Source: CAVRGQ01 sp963720785
Lineage (GTDB): Bacteria; Actinomycetota; Acidimicrobiia; IMCC26256; DASPTH01
Assembly: GCA_963720785.1 (NCBI GenBank)
Contig: CAVRGQ010000009.1
Span: 186,001-250,000 of the forward strand
Direction: 5' to 3'
Length of the DNA: 64,000 nt
The notes under the pieces are model-generated. The model did not search any database. It was given only the letters and a program-made list of their open reading frames with translations, and was not told the origin of the DNA. Made by a program: the position numbers and the translations under genes. Positions 24,728-33,368 of this stretch are shown here, in pieces (the first letter of the stretch is position 1; each line of letters opens with the position of its first letter).

Positions 24728-25563
24728 CAGGCGCCCACCGCGACCCGGGCCATGTCACGCGATTCCGGCAGGTAGTCGGCGACCGCGAAGTGCTGGGTGG
24801 CGAGCTCGTCCCAGATGGCGATCTCGCCGACCGTCCACGAGTGCCGCAACTGGAGGTTGGGGTGCTCGGCCGCGGTGCAGAGCAGGTCGAGCATCATCCG
24901 GCTCTCTTCGGGGTGCAGGCCGACGATGCGGTCGGTGAACTCGCGGTTGACGTTGAGGTAACGCCGCCCGGTGCGCGGGTGCACGCCCACCACCGGGTGC
25001 TCGGTCCCCGGGTACGCCTCGCGGGTCCGGGCCACGATCTCCGCGCCGGCCTTGTCGACGAACGCCTGCATCGAGCCCATGTCGTGGACGGCGACGAGCC
25101 CCTCGATGCGCTCACGCAGCAGCGGGGAGAGCGACTCGTACGCCGCGTACATGCTCGACCAGATCGTGTCGCCCCCGCGCGACGGGAGCACGCAGGCCCG
25201 CAGCGTGCCGTAGGTGGGGCGCTCCGGGTCCCAGCTCACGTCGGTGTGCCACTTGTCCTGGTAGGGCGGGTGCTCCACCGAGTCGACGATGTGCTCGACC
25301 TTCACGTCGGCGGCGGTGCGTCCGAACATGCGCCCGATCGGGTGGGCGTACGGGCTGCCGAACCGGCTCGCGAAGGCGTGCTGCCGGTCGTCGTCGACCC
25401 CCATTGGGGGGAAGAAGAGCACCAGGTGCTGATCGAGCAGGGCCTGGAGTTCGGCCACCGTGGGGTCGGCCAGGTCGCGGGTGAGGTCGACGCCCTCCAC
25501 CGCGGCGCCGAGCGCGCCGGCGAGCGGGCGGACGGCGAGTTCGGAACCGGTGTGCGTGGTCAT
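24727..25563 (-). CDS. TauD/TfdA family Fe(II)/2-oxoglutarate dioxygenase
   Basis: A 278-residue TauD-type oxygenase. His106 and Asp108 in KWHTDVSWDPE and the distal His258 (ATQHFAVADY) make the iron triad. A C-terminal arginine (RDMARV) would bind 2-oxoglutarate. YLNVNREFTDRIVGL matches taurine dioxygenase-like enzymes, so sulfonate or phenoxyacetate-type substrates are possible. The leaderless box TACGAT lies 8 nt upstream of the ATG. It is divergent from a methyltransferase and co-translated with the epimerase. Confidence 0.86.
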   Translation of the reverse strand: MTTHTGSELAVRPLAGALGAAVEGVDLTRDLADPTVAELQALLDQHLVLFFPPMGVDDDRQHAFASRFGSPYAHPIGRMFGRTAADVKVEHIVDSVEHPPYQDKWHTDVSWDPERPTYGTLRACVLPSRGGDTIWSSMYAAYESLSPLLRERIEGLVAVHDMGSMQAFVDKAGAEIVARTREAYPGTEHPVVGVHPRTGRRYLNVNREFTDRIVGLHPEESRMMLDLLCTAAEHPNLQLRHSWTVGEIAIWDELATQHFAVADYLPESRDMARVAVGA

Positions 25564-25598
25564 GGCGCGGGATCGTATCGCCGTCGTAGCCTGCGCGG
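25564..25598. promoter_or_regulatory. Divergent pair of leaderless promoters
   Basis: TACGAT (minus, 25577-25572) lies 8 nt before the TauD ATG at 25563. TAGCCT (plus, 25587-25592) lies 6 nt before the methyltransferase ATG at 25599. The intergenic region is 35 bp with no ribosome binding site. Confidence 0.5.
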
Positions 25599-26228
25599 AT
25601 GCGTTGCTGGGAGGAACAGGTCGTGCCCCGCATGACCGACAAGCTGCTCGGGAACTCCGACGTCCGCGCCCACCGCGCGCAGGTCGTGGGCGGGCTGCAG
25701 GGAACGGTCGTGGAGATCGGCTTCGGCTCGGGCCTCAACGTGCCCGTGTACCCGCCGGAGATCCGCACCGTCTACGCGATCGAACCGTCGGAGGTGGCCC
25801 GTCGGCTCGCCCGCCCCCGGGTTGCAGCATCGCACGTGCACGTGGAGTTCCGCGGGCTCGACGGCCAGCGGCTGCCGCTCGACGACGCATCGGTCGACGG
25901 CGCGCTCAGCACCTTCACGCTGTGCACCATCCCCGACGCGTCGCTCGCGCTGCGCGAGCTGCACCGGGTGCTCAAGCCCGGCGGCACGTTCCACTTCCTC
26001 GAGCACGGCCTCTCCCCCGATCCGAAGGTCGCGACCTGGCAGCACCGGCTCAACGGGGTGCAGCGCGCGTGCGCGGGTGGATGCAACCTCGACCGCGCCA
26101 TCGACCAGCTCATCGTCGACGCGGGTTTCGAGCTCCCCGAGGTGCACCACGACTCGATGAAGGGGCCCAAGTGCATGGCCCCGTGGAGCTACCTCTACAC
26201 CGGCCTCGCGATCAAGCCCGGCCCGTGA
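25599..26228 (+). CDS. Class I SAM-dependent methyltransferase
   Basis: A 209-residue methyltransferase. Motif I is VEIGFGSGLNVPVY, motif II is VYAIEPSEV, followed by LPLDDASVDGALSTFTLC and LHRVLKPGGTFHFLEHG. This is the METTL7/UbiE-like type 11 pattern. The C-terminal KGPKCMAPWSYLYTGLAIKPG lies near the family's usual end and is hydrophobic enough for membrane contact. The substrate is unknown. It starts without a leader and its stop overlaps the MFS start as GTGA. Confidence 0.83.
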   Translation: MRCWEEQVVPRMTDKLLGNSDVRAHRAQVVGGLQGTVVEIGFGSGLNVPVYPPEIRTVYAIEPSEVARRLARPRVAASHVHVEFRGLDGQRLPLDDASVDGALSTFTLCTIPDASLALRELHRVLKPGGTFHFLEHGLSPDPKVATWQHRLNGVQRACAGGCNLDRAIDQLIVDAGFELPEVHHDSMKGPKCMAPWSYLYTGLAIKPGP

Positions 26229-27468
26229 GCGTCACCGGCCCGGGCGCGGCGGCCGGGCCGCGCAGCCTGGTGCCCTACTGCCTGGTGTCGGGTGTGATGT
26301 CGCTGGGCTACGGCTCGGTGTACACGCTGCTCGCCGACCTGCGCGACGAGTACGGCTTCACCGGCACGCAACTCGGGCTGATCGTCGCCGCCGGGTTCTT
26401 CGCCGGCTTCGGGGCGCAACTCGGCCTCGCCCGCCTCGCCGACCGCGGGCACGTCGCGCTCCTCGTGCGCGGCGGCGCGATCGCGGCCACCGGGGCGATG
26501 ATCGGCGCGGCGATCGGCGGCACGTTCTGGGTGTTCCTCGTGGCCCGGATGCTCCTCGGCCTCGGCAGCGGCGCGGCCAGCCCGGCAATCCGGCGCATCG
26601 TCATCGTCCGCGACCCCGACCAGGTCGGGCAGAACCTCGGGCGCCTCTCGTCGTTCGAACTCGCGGGCTTCGTGCTCGGCCCGCTCATCGCCGCGGCAGC
26701 GGCCGAGGCGCTGGGGATCCGCGCGCCGTTCGTGGTGCTCGCGGCGCTGTTCGCCGGCACGGTCGTGGTCACCATGCGCCTCGACCTGAGCGCCGGGCGC
26801 AGCGAGACGCACCATCGCGTGCTGCGCGACCTCCTGGCGCGGCGCACCATCGTGTCGACACTGGTGATCTGCATCGGTTTCTACGTGACCATCGGGATGT
26901 TCGAGGCGGTGTGGGCGCTGCTCCTGCGCGACCGCGGCGCGGAGACGTGGCTCATCGGCCTCACGCTGTCGTTGTTCACCGTGCCGATGATCTTCCTCGC
27001 TCCCATCGGTGGCCGCACCGCACAGCAGCGCGGGCCCCTCCGCGTCGTCACCGTGAGCCTGGCCGTCGCGGCGGTGTGCACCTTCTCCTACGGAGTGCTG
27101 CCCAGTCTCTGGATGCTGCTCGCGGTCTCGGTCGTACACGCGTGCGCCGACTCGTTCACGATGCCGGGCAACCAGGTGTCGGTGGCGATGTCGAGCCCAC
27201 CCGAGCACCTGTCGTCGGCACAGGGCCTGCTCGGCGCGACCGGGCTCGCCACCGCGGGTATCACCGGGCTCCTGGCCGGGGCGGCGTACGAGTCGAGCGG
27301 GCGCTTCCTCGTGTGCACCACCACCGCGATCGTGATGATCTGCGCCATCGTGGCCGCCCGCACCCTTGCCGGCGCCGATACCCGGCCCACCGCGGGCTCG
27401 ACCGGCTCGACCGGCCGACCGGCGTTCCCGTCGAGCCCACGCTCGAGGCTGCCCCCGAGACCACTTGA
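26225..27468 (+). CDS. MFS transporter (probable frameshift near the 3' end)
   Basis: A major facilitator with twelve probable membrane segments; the inter-domain charged loop lies around HHRVLRDLLARR. LGLGSGAASPAIRRI resembles the MFS helix 4 region of drug/sugar exporters. GTG 26225 overlaps the methyltransferase stop. The uninterrupted frame runs to 27694, 119 bases into the next gene, with an arginine-rich unlikely tail. A one-base shift in the repetitive GGCTCGACC stretch near 27400 would instead end the protein with VPVEPTLEAAPETT at 27468, followed by a small hairpin. That end is used here. The cargo is unknown. Confidence 0.7.
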
Positions 27469-27478
27469 CCCGGTCAAG
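27464..27478 (+). terminator. Small hairpin after the MFS gene
   Basis: CTTGAC-CCG-GTCAAG forms a perfect 6-bp stem with a 3-nt loop overlapping the proposed MFS stop codon. There is no T-tract, so termination efficiency is uncertain. Confidence 0.35.
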
Positions 27479-27575
27479 CTCCTGAGGACCCAACATGAGA
27501 GGCCGCCGAGCGCGCGGCCCGGCACTGTGGTATCACCTCCGGACCCACAACGTTCAGGATTTCGGGGGGAAACCT

Positions 27576-28913
27576 GTGAAGCGTCTCGGTACCTTGACGG
27601 CAATCGTCCTCGTCACGATCGGCCTCGTGGTCGCCGGCGGCATCGCCGGCGCCAGCACGAGAGCGGCGACGAGCGACAAACCGACGGACAGTGAGATCGG
27701 CGTCAGCTCGACGGAGATCCGCATCGCGGTGATCGCCGACGTCGACAACCCGTTCGCACCCGGCCTGTTCCAGGGTTCGGTCGACGCGGTGAACGGCGCC
27801 GCGAAGACCATCAACCAGCAGGGTGGGATCGGCGGCCGCAAGGTCGTGGTCGACTTCATCGACTCGCACCTCAACCCGAACGAGTCGCGCAACACGGTCA
27901 TCACCGCGTGCCAGAACGACTTCGCGATGGTGGGTGGCGCGTCGTTGTTCCTCACCAGCGTCGACGACGAGATCAACTGCAAGGACAAGGCCGGCAACAC
28001 GACCGGCCTGCCCGACATCGGCGGCATCGTCACCGGCGTGCCGCAGCAGTGCTCGCCCGTCTCCTACCCGGCGAATCCGCCGCAAATCCTCTGCGACACG
28101 AAGGACAAGTCACCGCAGACGTACCAGGGTCAGCAGGGCGCGGCGAAGTGGTTCCTGAAGAACATCGACAAGAACCTGAAGGGGCCGTCCATCCAGCCGA
28201 ACGACACGAAGGACGCGTACCGCGGCGACAAGGTGCAGGCCCTGATCAACCAGCAGGCCGGCATCAAGGAGACCCAGGAGGTCACGCACTCGGGTCGTGA
28301 CCCGCAGAGCGCGTACACCGCCGTCGTGCAACAGATCAAGAACGACGGCGCCAACTACGTGTTCGACGGCCTCGCCTACGCCAACATGATCCTGGTGCAG
28401 AAGGAGGCCGAGCTCCAGAGCGTCGACATGAAGTCGATCACCTGGCAGTGCACCACGGCCTGCTACGACAAGAAGTACATCGCCGAGGGCGGCACCGCCG
28501 CCGAAGGCACGTACATGTGGGCGGCGTTCCTGCCGTTCGCGGAAGCCAACACCAACCCGGCGATGAAGACGATGGTCAAGAACGTGGGGGCCGACAAGGT
28601 CACCGGTCTCGGCGTCTACTCCTACGTCGCGGGCATGGCGTTCCAGGCGGCGATGAAGGAAGTGGTCGACAAGAACGGTGTGAACGGCGTGACCCGGGCG
28701 AACCTGCTCAGCGGGATCAAGACGCTCACCAGCTTCGACGCCGGCGGCATCATCGGGGCGGTCGACATCGCCAACAAGAAGACGTCGGCGTGCTTCGTGC
28801 TCATCCAGGTGAAGAAGGGCAAGTTCGTGCGGGTCTCACCCAGCAAGAAGGGCACGTTCGACTGCACGAAGTCGAACTACGCCACCGTCGACGCCGACCT
28901 GATCGGCGGCTGA
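27576..28913 (+). CDS. ABC transporter substrate-binding protein (type 1 periplasmic-binding fold)
   Basis: A 445-residue extracytoplasmic solute-binding protein of the branched-chain amino acid/amide (LivJ-like) family. It has a signal peptide (residues 1 to about 30, KRLGTLTAIVLVTIGLVVAGG), then TEIRIAVIADVDNPFAPGLFQGSVDAVNGA, typical of the type 1 lobe. It has several cysteines that could form disulfides, and no obvious lipobox. GTG 27576 is chosen because GGGGGGA lies at ribosome-binding distance; the ATG at 27495 would put the signal peptide inside the protein. No permease or ATPase genes adjoin it, so it is an orphan binding protein. Confidence 0.8.
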   Translation: MKRLGTLTAIVLVTIGLVVAGGIAGASTRAATSDKPTDSEIGVSSTEIRIAVIADVDNPFAPGLFQGSVDAVNGAAKTINQQGGIGGRKVVVDFIDSHLNPNESRNTVITACQNDFAMVGGASLFLTSVDDEINCKDKAGNTTGLPDIGGIVTGVPQQCSPVSYPANPPQILCDTKDKSPQTYQGQQGAAKWFLKNIDKNLKGPSIQPNDTKDAYRGDKVQALINQQAGIKETQEVTHSGRDPQSAYTAVVQQIKNDGANYVFDGLAYANMILVQKEAELQSVDMKSITWQCTTACYDKKYIAEGGTAAEGTYMWAAFLPFAEANTNPAMKTMVKNVGADKVTGLGVYSYVAGMAFQAAMKEVVDKNGVNGVTRANLLSGIKTLTSFDAGGIIGAVDIANKKTSACFVLIQVKKGKFVRVSPSKKGTFDCTKSNYATVDADLIGG

Positions 28914-28951
28914 GGCAAGGGCGAGCAGAGCAACGGGGCCGGGTTCCCCCC

Positions 28952-28971
28952 GGACGCCGCACGCGGCGCCC
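28952..28971. terminator. Bidirectional hairpin between convergent genes
   Basis: GGACGCCGC-AC-GCGGCGCCC has nine paired positions with one mismatch, lying between the stop of the solute-binding protein (28913) and the stop of the YfhO-like gene (28973). It is a plausible shared terminator; no T-run is present. Confidence 0.45.
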
Positions 28972-28972
28972 G

Positions 28973-31302
28973 TCAGGCTGCGGCCGATTCCACTTCGGGA
29001 TCGGGCGTGGTCGACGGGCGCCGCCGCGGCCGCCGGTCGACGACCAGGAAGACCACCCCGACCAGCGCGAGGAACGACACCACCAGTCCGGCGCGCAGCC
29101 CGGGCGTGCGGTAGGTGAACTCGACCGTGTGCCGTCCCGCCGGGACCGGCACCGCGAGGCTGAAGCCGTCGACCCGCTGGATCGGCACGCTCTTGCCGTC
29201 GACCGTCGCGCTCCAGCCGTCGTCGGCCTGCTCCGGCACCACGAGGAGACCACTCTGGCCGTGCGTGCGCACGGTGATCTCCTCCGGCGTGGGCCGCGAC
29301 ACGATCGCCCGGGTGCGGTCGCACTCGGCGGCCGCGCCCGTGCACGACAGCTTCAGGCCGTCGGCCTCCACCAGCGCGACGCGCTGCAGGGCCGCGTCGC
29401 TCATCGTCTTGAGCGTGGAACCCGCGTTCTTCCCCTTCGGTTCGGTCGCGTGGTACACGAACGCGGCGCCGTCGTAGAGCGGGTTCTCGTAGAGCGCGAT
29501 GTCGCCCTGGGTGGCGACGGGACCGTCCCATCCCGGCACCTGCTCGTCGGCGCCGACGGACGACGTGTCGATGAGCACCCAGCGCACCGCTTGCCGGGCG
29601 AAGAGCGCAGGGTCGTAGGGCATCGCCGCCTCGGCGCGCAACGTGAGCTCGGGATTGGGGGCGCCTTCGGTGAACGCGCCGATCATCTCCACCCAGGTCT
29701 TGCGCACCTGCGGGCCACCGTCGTAGCCGTCGAGTGAGGGCAGGTCGAAGAGCACGTTGACGTTGGGCCGCATGCAGTAGCGCAGGTAGAGCGGATCAGC
29801 GAAGCGATCCTGGGTCAGCGAGATCATGCGCTCCGGGCGCTGCTGGAGGTAGCGCACGACGGCACCCTTCGTCGCAGTGAACGAGCGCGTCGGTCTGGCT
29901 CCGGCGAAGCGGGCTGTGAGAGCACCATGAGGCCGAGCTCGACCGCGATCACGCGCCACAACCACGAGCGCGCCGATCGACCGGCCACTTGCGGGCCGGT
30001 CCGAGGAGCAGCACTCCCACGAGCAGCACCGCGCCGGCGGCGAGCGCCCACGTGAGCACCGCTCGGGACGACGGGCAGCACAAAGGGACCGAGGGCGACG
30101 GAGCGTCGCGACGACGACCGCGATCGCGCCACTGGCGGCGAGCACCTGCTTGTCGGCGTGGCGCGCGACGAGCGTGTCGACCCCCTGCATCACCAGGATC
30201 GACACGATGATCGTGACCACGATCGCCCAGCCGCGCCGGAACCCGGGCCTGGTTGAACAGCGGCACGACCTCGCGCGCGAGGCGATAGACCGGTGACACC
30301 CCGCCGGGCGCGAGCAGCAACGCGACCACGCCGGCGGCGAGCAGCACGACGGTGCCCTCGCGTTCACGGCGGCGACGCAGCGAGTCGATCACCCCGAGCA
30401 GTGCGAGCGCCAGCGGCCGCGGCGCCCACGTAGGCCATGGCCTCGAACGTGCCGGCTGAGTAGTCGAGCGGGTCGTGGAGGTGTCACCCAGGAAGCGGTC
30501 GGGATCAGGGTGCGCTGCAGCACGTAGAGCGGATTGTCGATCGTCGCCCCCGCGCGCTGCACCGCGCCCGACAGCGCCAACATGCTCGGGATCAGCTGCG
30601 CGGCCGCAAGCGTGGCACCGAGCGCCAGGCCACCCGCGAGCGGGAGGAGGCGCCGCCAGGCGCCGCGGGCGAACAGGCGGCTCAACGTCCAGGTCGCGAA
30701 CAGCGCGAGGCCGATGAACGTCATCTGCGGGTGGCCGGCGACGAGGAACAGCGCCGTCGGGATCGCCAAGAGACCGATCGCGCGACCGCGACGCGGATAG
30801 TCGTCGTCGAGCACGAGGTCGATGCCCGCGAACACCCACGGCAGGAACGACAGCACGAGGATCTGCGGGTACTGGATGCCCTTCCCCGCGACCATCCCCG
30901 AACCCATGATCACGACCGCGCCGACGAGGCCGGCGGGTGGGCGCAGCCGCAGGCGCTGGGCCAGCGCGACCATCCCGAGCTGAGCACCAGCAGGTGCAGC
31001 GCGGTGATCAACACGACGGCGCGCTCGGCGTCCATCCAGGCGAACGGCCACTTCAACGGGTCGAAGACGCCGGCCTGCGGGTTCGCGAGGTGCAGCGCAC
31101 CACCGAAGATGTCGGGGTTCCACTGCGGGAGCCGGAACGAACGGAACGCCCGGAACGTGACGACGTCGTTGGGCGCCGAGTAGGCGTAGCTGTCGAAGCT
31201 GCTGACGATCGATCCGGCGCGCAGGAGCGGCCAGGCCACGAACGCCCACCAGATGGTGGCGCCCAGGAGCTCGAGCCGCCGGGCCCGCCACGCCTCACGC
31301 AC
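28973..31302 (-). pseudogene. YfhO-like polytopic membrane protein, broken by many frameshifts
   Basis: Pieces in different frames together make one large membrane protein resembling bacterial YfhO (GT-C-like, teichoic-acid or lipid glycosylation). The N-terminal segment has SFDSYAYSAPNDVVTFR and LPQWNPDIFGGALHLANPQ. Membrane helices follow (GLVGAVVIMGSGMVAGKG, then SPVYRLAREVVPLFNQARVP). The soluble C-terminal domain contains DDGWSATVDGKSVPIQRVDG and ends VESAAA. At least seven frame changes occur between about 29890 and 30985, while both ends read cleanly. The start is GTG 31302, with TAGTCT 8 nt upstream. Either the gene is decaying or this stretch is poorly sequenced. Confidence 0.7.
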
Positions 31303-31316
31303 GAAGGGGAAGACTA
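31303..31316 (-). promoter_or_regulatory. Leaderless promoter box TAGTCT
   Basis: TAGTCT (minus strand, 31316-31311) lies 8 nt before the GTG at 31302. It overlaps the end of the COQ4-like coding sequence, whose stop codon begins at 31316. Confidence 0.4.
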
Positions 31317-32312
31317 TTGGCAGGCGTCGAGACCGTCGGACCGCGGGAGCACGTGGTACTCCTCGCGGATCTCGGCGAGGGGCCGGTGCGCGATGGCGAG
31401 ATGGTCGATCTGGCTGAAGTCGCCCCGCACGGCCCCACCCCGCACCAGCGCCTCGGCGAGTTCGTCGGCCGCGCCCGGGAGATGGAGGGCGCCCTGGCCG
31501 TCGGCGTCGGGGTAGATCTCGCCGCCGTAGGGCACGAACTGCGCCTTCTCCGTGGTGCCGTGCTTGATGAGCCCGGCCTCGTGGATCATCAGATTGGCCA
31601 CGAAGGCCATCCAGTTCGCGTCGGTGTCGCCCATCGCGAGCTTGAACGCACCCAGCGCGATCTCCCCCGGACCGGTGGGCTCGTAGCCCGCGATCACGTG
31701 GTTCATGTCGTGACTCACGTAGTACGCGGGCTCGGGCGTGTGCCGGCCCGGGAGCGCGAAGCCATGACGCGCGTAGAACTGCAGGTACGCCCGGCCGAGC
31801 GTGCCCTCGGGGAGATCGGCGAGTGCAGCCACCTGCGGCAACACCTCACCCCAGGACGGGTCGTCGCGCGACGGCACGGTGACGTCGGGGTCCGACAGCC
31901 CGGGAACGAAGGCCCGGTAGTTGCGCACGAAGTCGGCCGCGGCGTGCTCGGCGTCGTGGGCGATCCAGGAGCGGATCGCGTCGAGCTGCGGCCCGTCGAT
32001 GCCGAGCGCGCCCGCGTACTCGTCGAGGCGCCGCACCTGCTCGGGCGCCTCTGGGTGCCGGCACAGCTCGAGGATCAATCCCACCTGCACGAAACGCCGG
32101 CGCGCCTCGGGATCGGGAAGTCCCGTGGCGACGTCGGCGGCGCGGCACGGCGCGCACGCGTCATAGGCACCGTCGTCGAACCCCCAGAGGTGGGCGGCGA
32201 TCGCCCGCAGCACGCGCGCCTGCTCGACGGTCGTGCCCTCGTCGATGTCGGTGACGCCGCGCAGGCCCGACACGAACACGGGCACGAACTCGGTCGGGAG
32301 ATGGAGGCTCAT
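31314..32312 (-). CDS. COQ4-like protein with N-terminal helical domain
   Basis: A 332-residue protein. The second half matches the COQ4 family: DLPEGTLGRAYLQFYARHGF, then His201-Asp-x-x-His205 and Glu217, an exact HDxxHx11E zinc motif followed by GAFKLAM. COQ4 proteins act in ubiquinone assembly, and bacterial homologues have been linked to quinone C1 modification. Residues 25-130 form an added helical region with LILELCRHPEAPEQVRRLDEYAGALGID, resembling a TerB-like fold. A frameshifted paralog is at 42174. The function here is unknown, since most actinobacteria use menaquinone. Confidence 0.72.
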   Translation of the reverse strand: MSLHLPTEFVPVFVSGLRGVTDIDEGTTVEQARVLRAIAAHLWGFDDGAYDACAPCRAADVATGLPDPEARRRFVQVGLILELCRHPEAPEQVRRLDEYAGALGIDGPQLDAIRSWIAHDAEHAAADFVRNYRAFVPGLSDPDVTVPSRDDPSWGEVLPQVAALADLPEGTLGRAYLQFYARHGFALPGRHTPEPAYYVSHDMNHVIAGYEPTGPGEIALGAFKLAMGDTDANWMAFVANLMIHEAGLIKHGTTEKAQFVPYGGEIYPDADGQGALHLPGAADELAEALVRGGAVRGDFSQIDHLAIAHRPLAEIREEYHVLPRSDGLDACQ

Positions 32313-32354
32313 GGGCTCGTTCTTCGGCAGTCGGCGAACGGGGGTTGACGCCGC

Positions 32355-32456
32355 TCAGTTGTCCCAGTCGCCGCGGACCTCACGCAACACGTCGTGACGG
32401 CCGCGGGCGTCGGTGGCGAGATAGTGCTCGAGTCGGTCGACGAGGCGCCGCACCAT
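32355..32456 (-). CDS. Small ORF of unknown function (possible C-terminal remnant)
   Basis: From ATG 32456 the minus strand encodes 33 residues beginning MVRRLVDRLEHYLATDARG, with third-position G/C typical of real coding DNA here. The frame stays open upstream of the ATG into the opposite gene. There is no ribosome binding site. It may be a genuine miniprotein or the tail of a longer gene whose front was lost at the junction near 32450, where the plus-strand glycosyltransferase-like gene also lacks its front. Confidence 0.25.
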   Translation of the reverse strand: MVRRLVDRLEHYLATDARGRHDVLREVRGDWDN

Positions 32457-32511
32457 CTCGAACGACGTCGGCACCCAGTACCTCGGCGAGTTCGCGTTCG
32501 AACACCTCTCG

Positions 32512-33291
32512 GTGATCCCGTACGCGTACTGGCTGCACACCCAGGGCCGGCTGCAGTTCACCGAGGCGAGCGCCGACACGCGCTGCTTCTACTTCTTCTC
32601 CCCCGACCACACCGAGCACCCGGGGGCTCGCCGATACGTCGGCATCACCGAGTACCCGTCGGCGCTGCGGGATCCGCGCCGGTTCGACCCGGGCGCCTTC
32701 CCGCGGACGCTCGACGTGTCGGAGTGGACGCCGCCTCCGTACCGCGAGGTGTACGGGGGCGACCCACGGTTCGCGTGGCCGAAGCCGGCCGTCGTGGTGT
32801 GCAACAAGACGAGCATCGAGCCGTATCTCGACGAGAGCACGCCGGTGAACTCGATCGCGCTCCCGACACTCGTGGAGCTGTTCGACCGGCTCCGCGAGCG
32901 GTACACGGTGATCTACGTACGACCGACCGACGCCGACATCGTGCCCGACCACGGCCGCGCGCTCGAGCCCGGCGACATCGACGCGCTGCGTGCACGGTTC
33001 CCCGACGTGCACCTGATCCAGGACCTCCACGCCGCGCACCCGGAGCTGACGTTCAACGAGTTGCAGTTGCGCGTGTTCGCCTCGGCCGAGCGGTTCGTGT
33101 CGGTGCTCGGCGGCGCGTCGTACCTCGCCAGCTACTTCGGCGGCACCAACATCGTGCTCGCCAAAGCAGGCTGGGAGGTCGATTGCGGAGCGTACGACGG
33201 CTGGTTCCGCCTGTTCTCCGGTGCCCGCGTGCTGCGCGTCGCCGACGACGCGTCGCTGCTCGACCTCGTCGCCCGTGAATGGCTGGCCTGA
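32512..33291 (+). CDS. Glycosyltransferase-like protein, N-terminally truncated or mis-joined
   Basis: From GTG 32512 a 259-residue product has the Rossmann-like layout of nucleotide-sugar glycosyltransferases: KPAVVVCNKTSIEP, YTVIYVRPTDADI, and a late segment VSVLGGASYLASYFGGTNI, as in GT61/heptosyltransferase-like proteins. Coding signal continues upstream in frame back to about 32455 (SNDVGTQYLGEFAFEHLS) but stops at a TAG at 32422 without any usual start codon. The front of the gene therefore seems missing. It probably builds surface polysaccharide; no exact family is claimed. Confidence 0.6.
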   Translation: MIPYAYWLHTQGRLQFTEASADTRCFYFFSPDHTEHPGARRYVGITEYPSALRDPRRFDPGAFPRTLDVSEWTPPPYREVYGGDPRFAWPKPAVVVCNKTSIEPYLDESTPVNSIALPTLVELFDRLRERYTVIYVRPTDADIVPDHGRALEPGDIDALRARFPDVHLIQDLHAAHPELTFNELQLRVFASAERFVSVLGGASYLASYFGGTNIVLAKAGWEVDCGAYDGWFRLFSGARVLRVADDASLLDLVAREWLA

Positions 33292-33368
33292 CCGAGGGTG
33301 ATCACATCGACGGCGGGTGGCGGGGTAGCTTCGGCGACTTCGACGGCTTCGGCGGCGGGAGGTCCGAT

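Noticed and set aside
27495..27575. ATG 27495 as start of the solute-binding protein
   Set aside because: It would place 27 polar, Arg-rich residues before the signal peptide. GTG 27576 has a GGGGGGA ribosome binding site.
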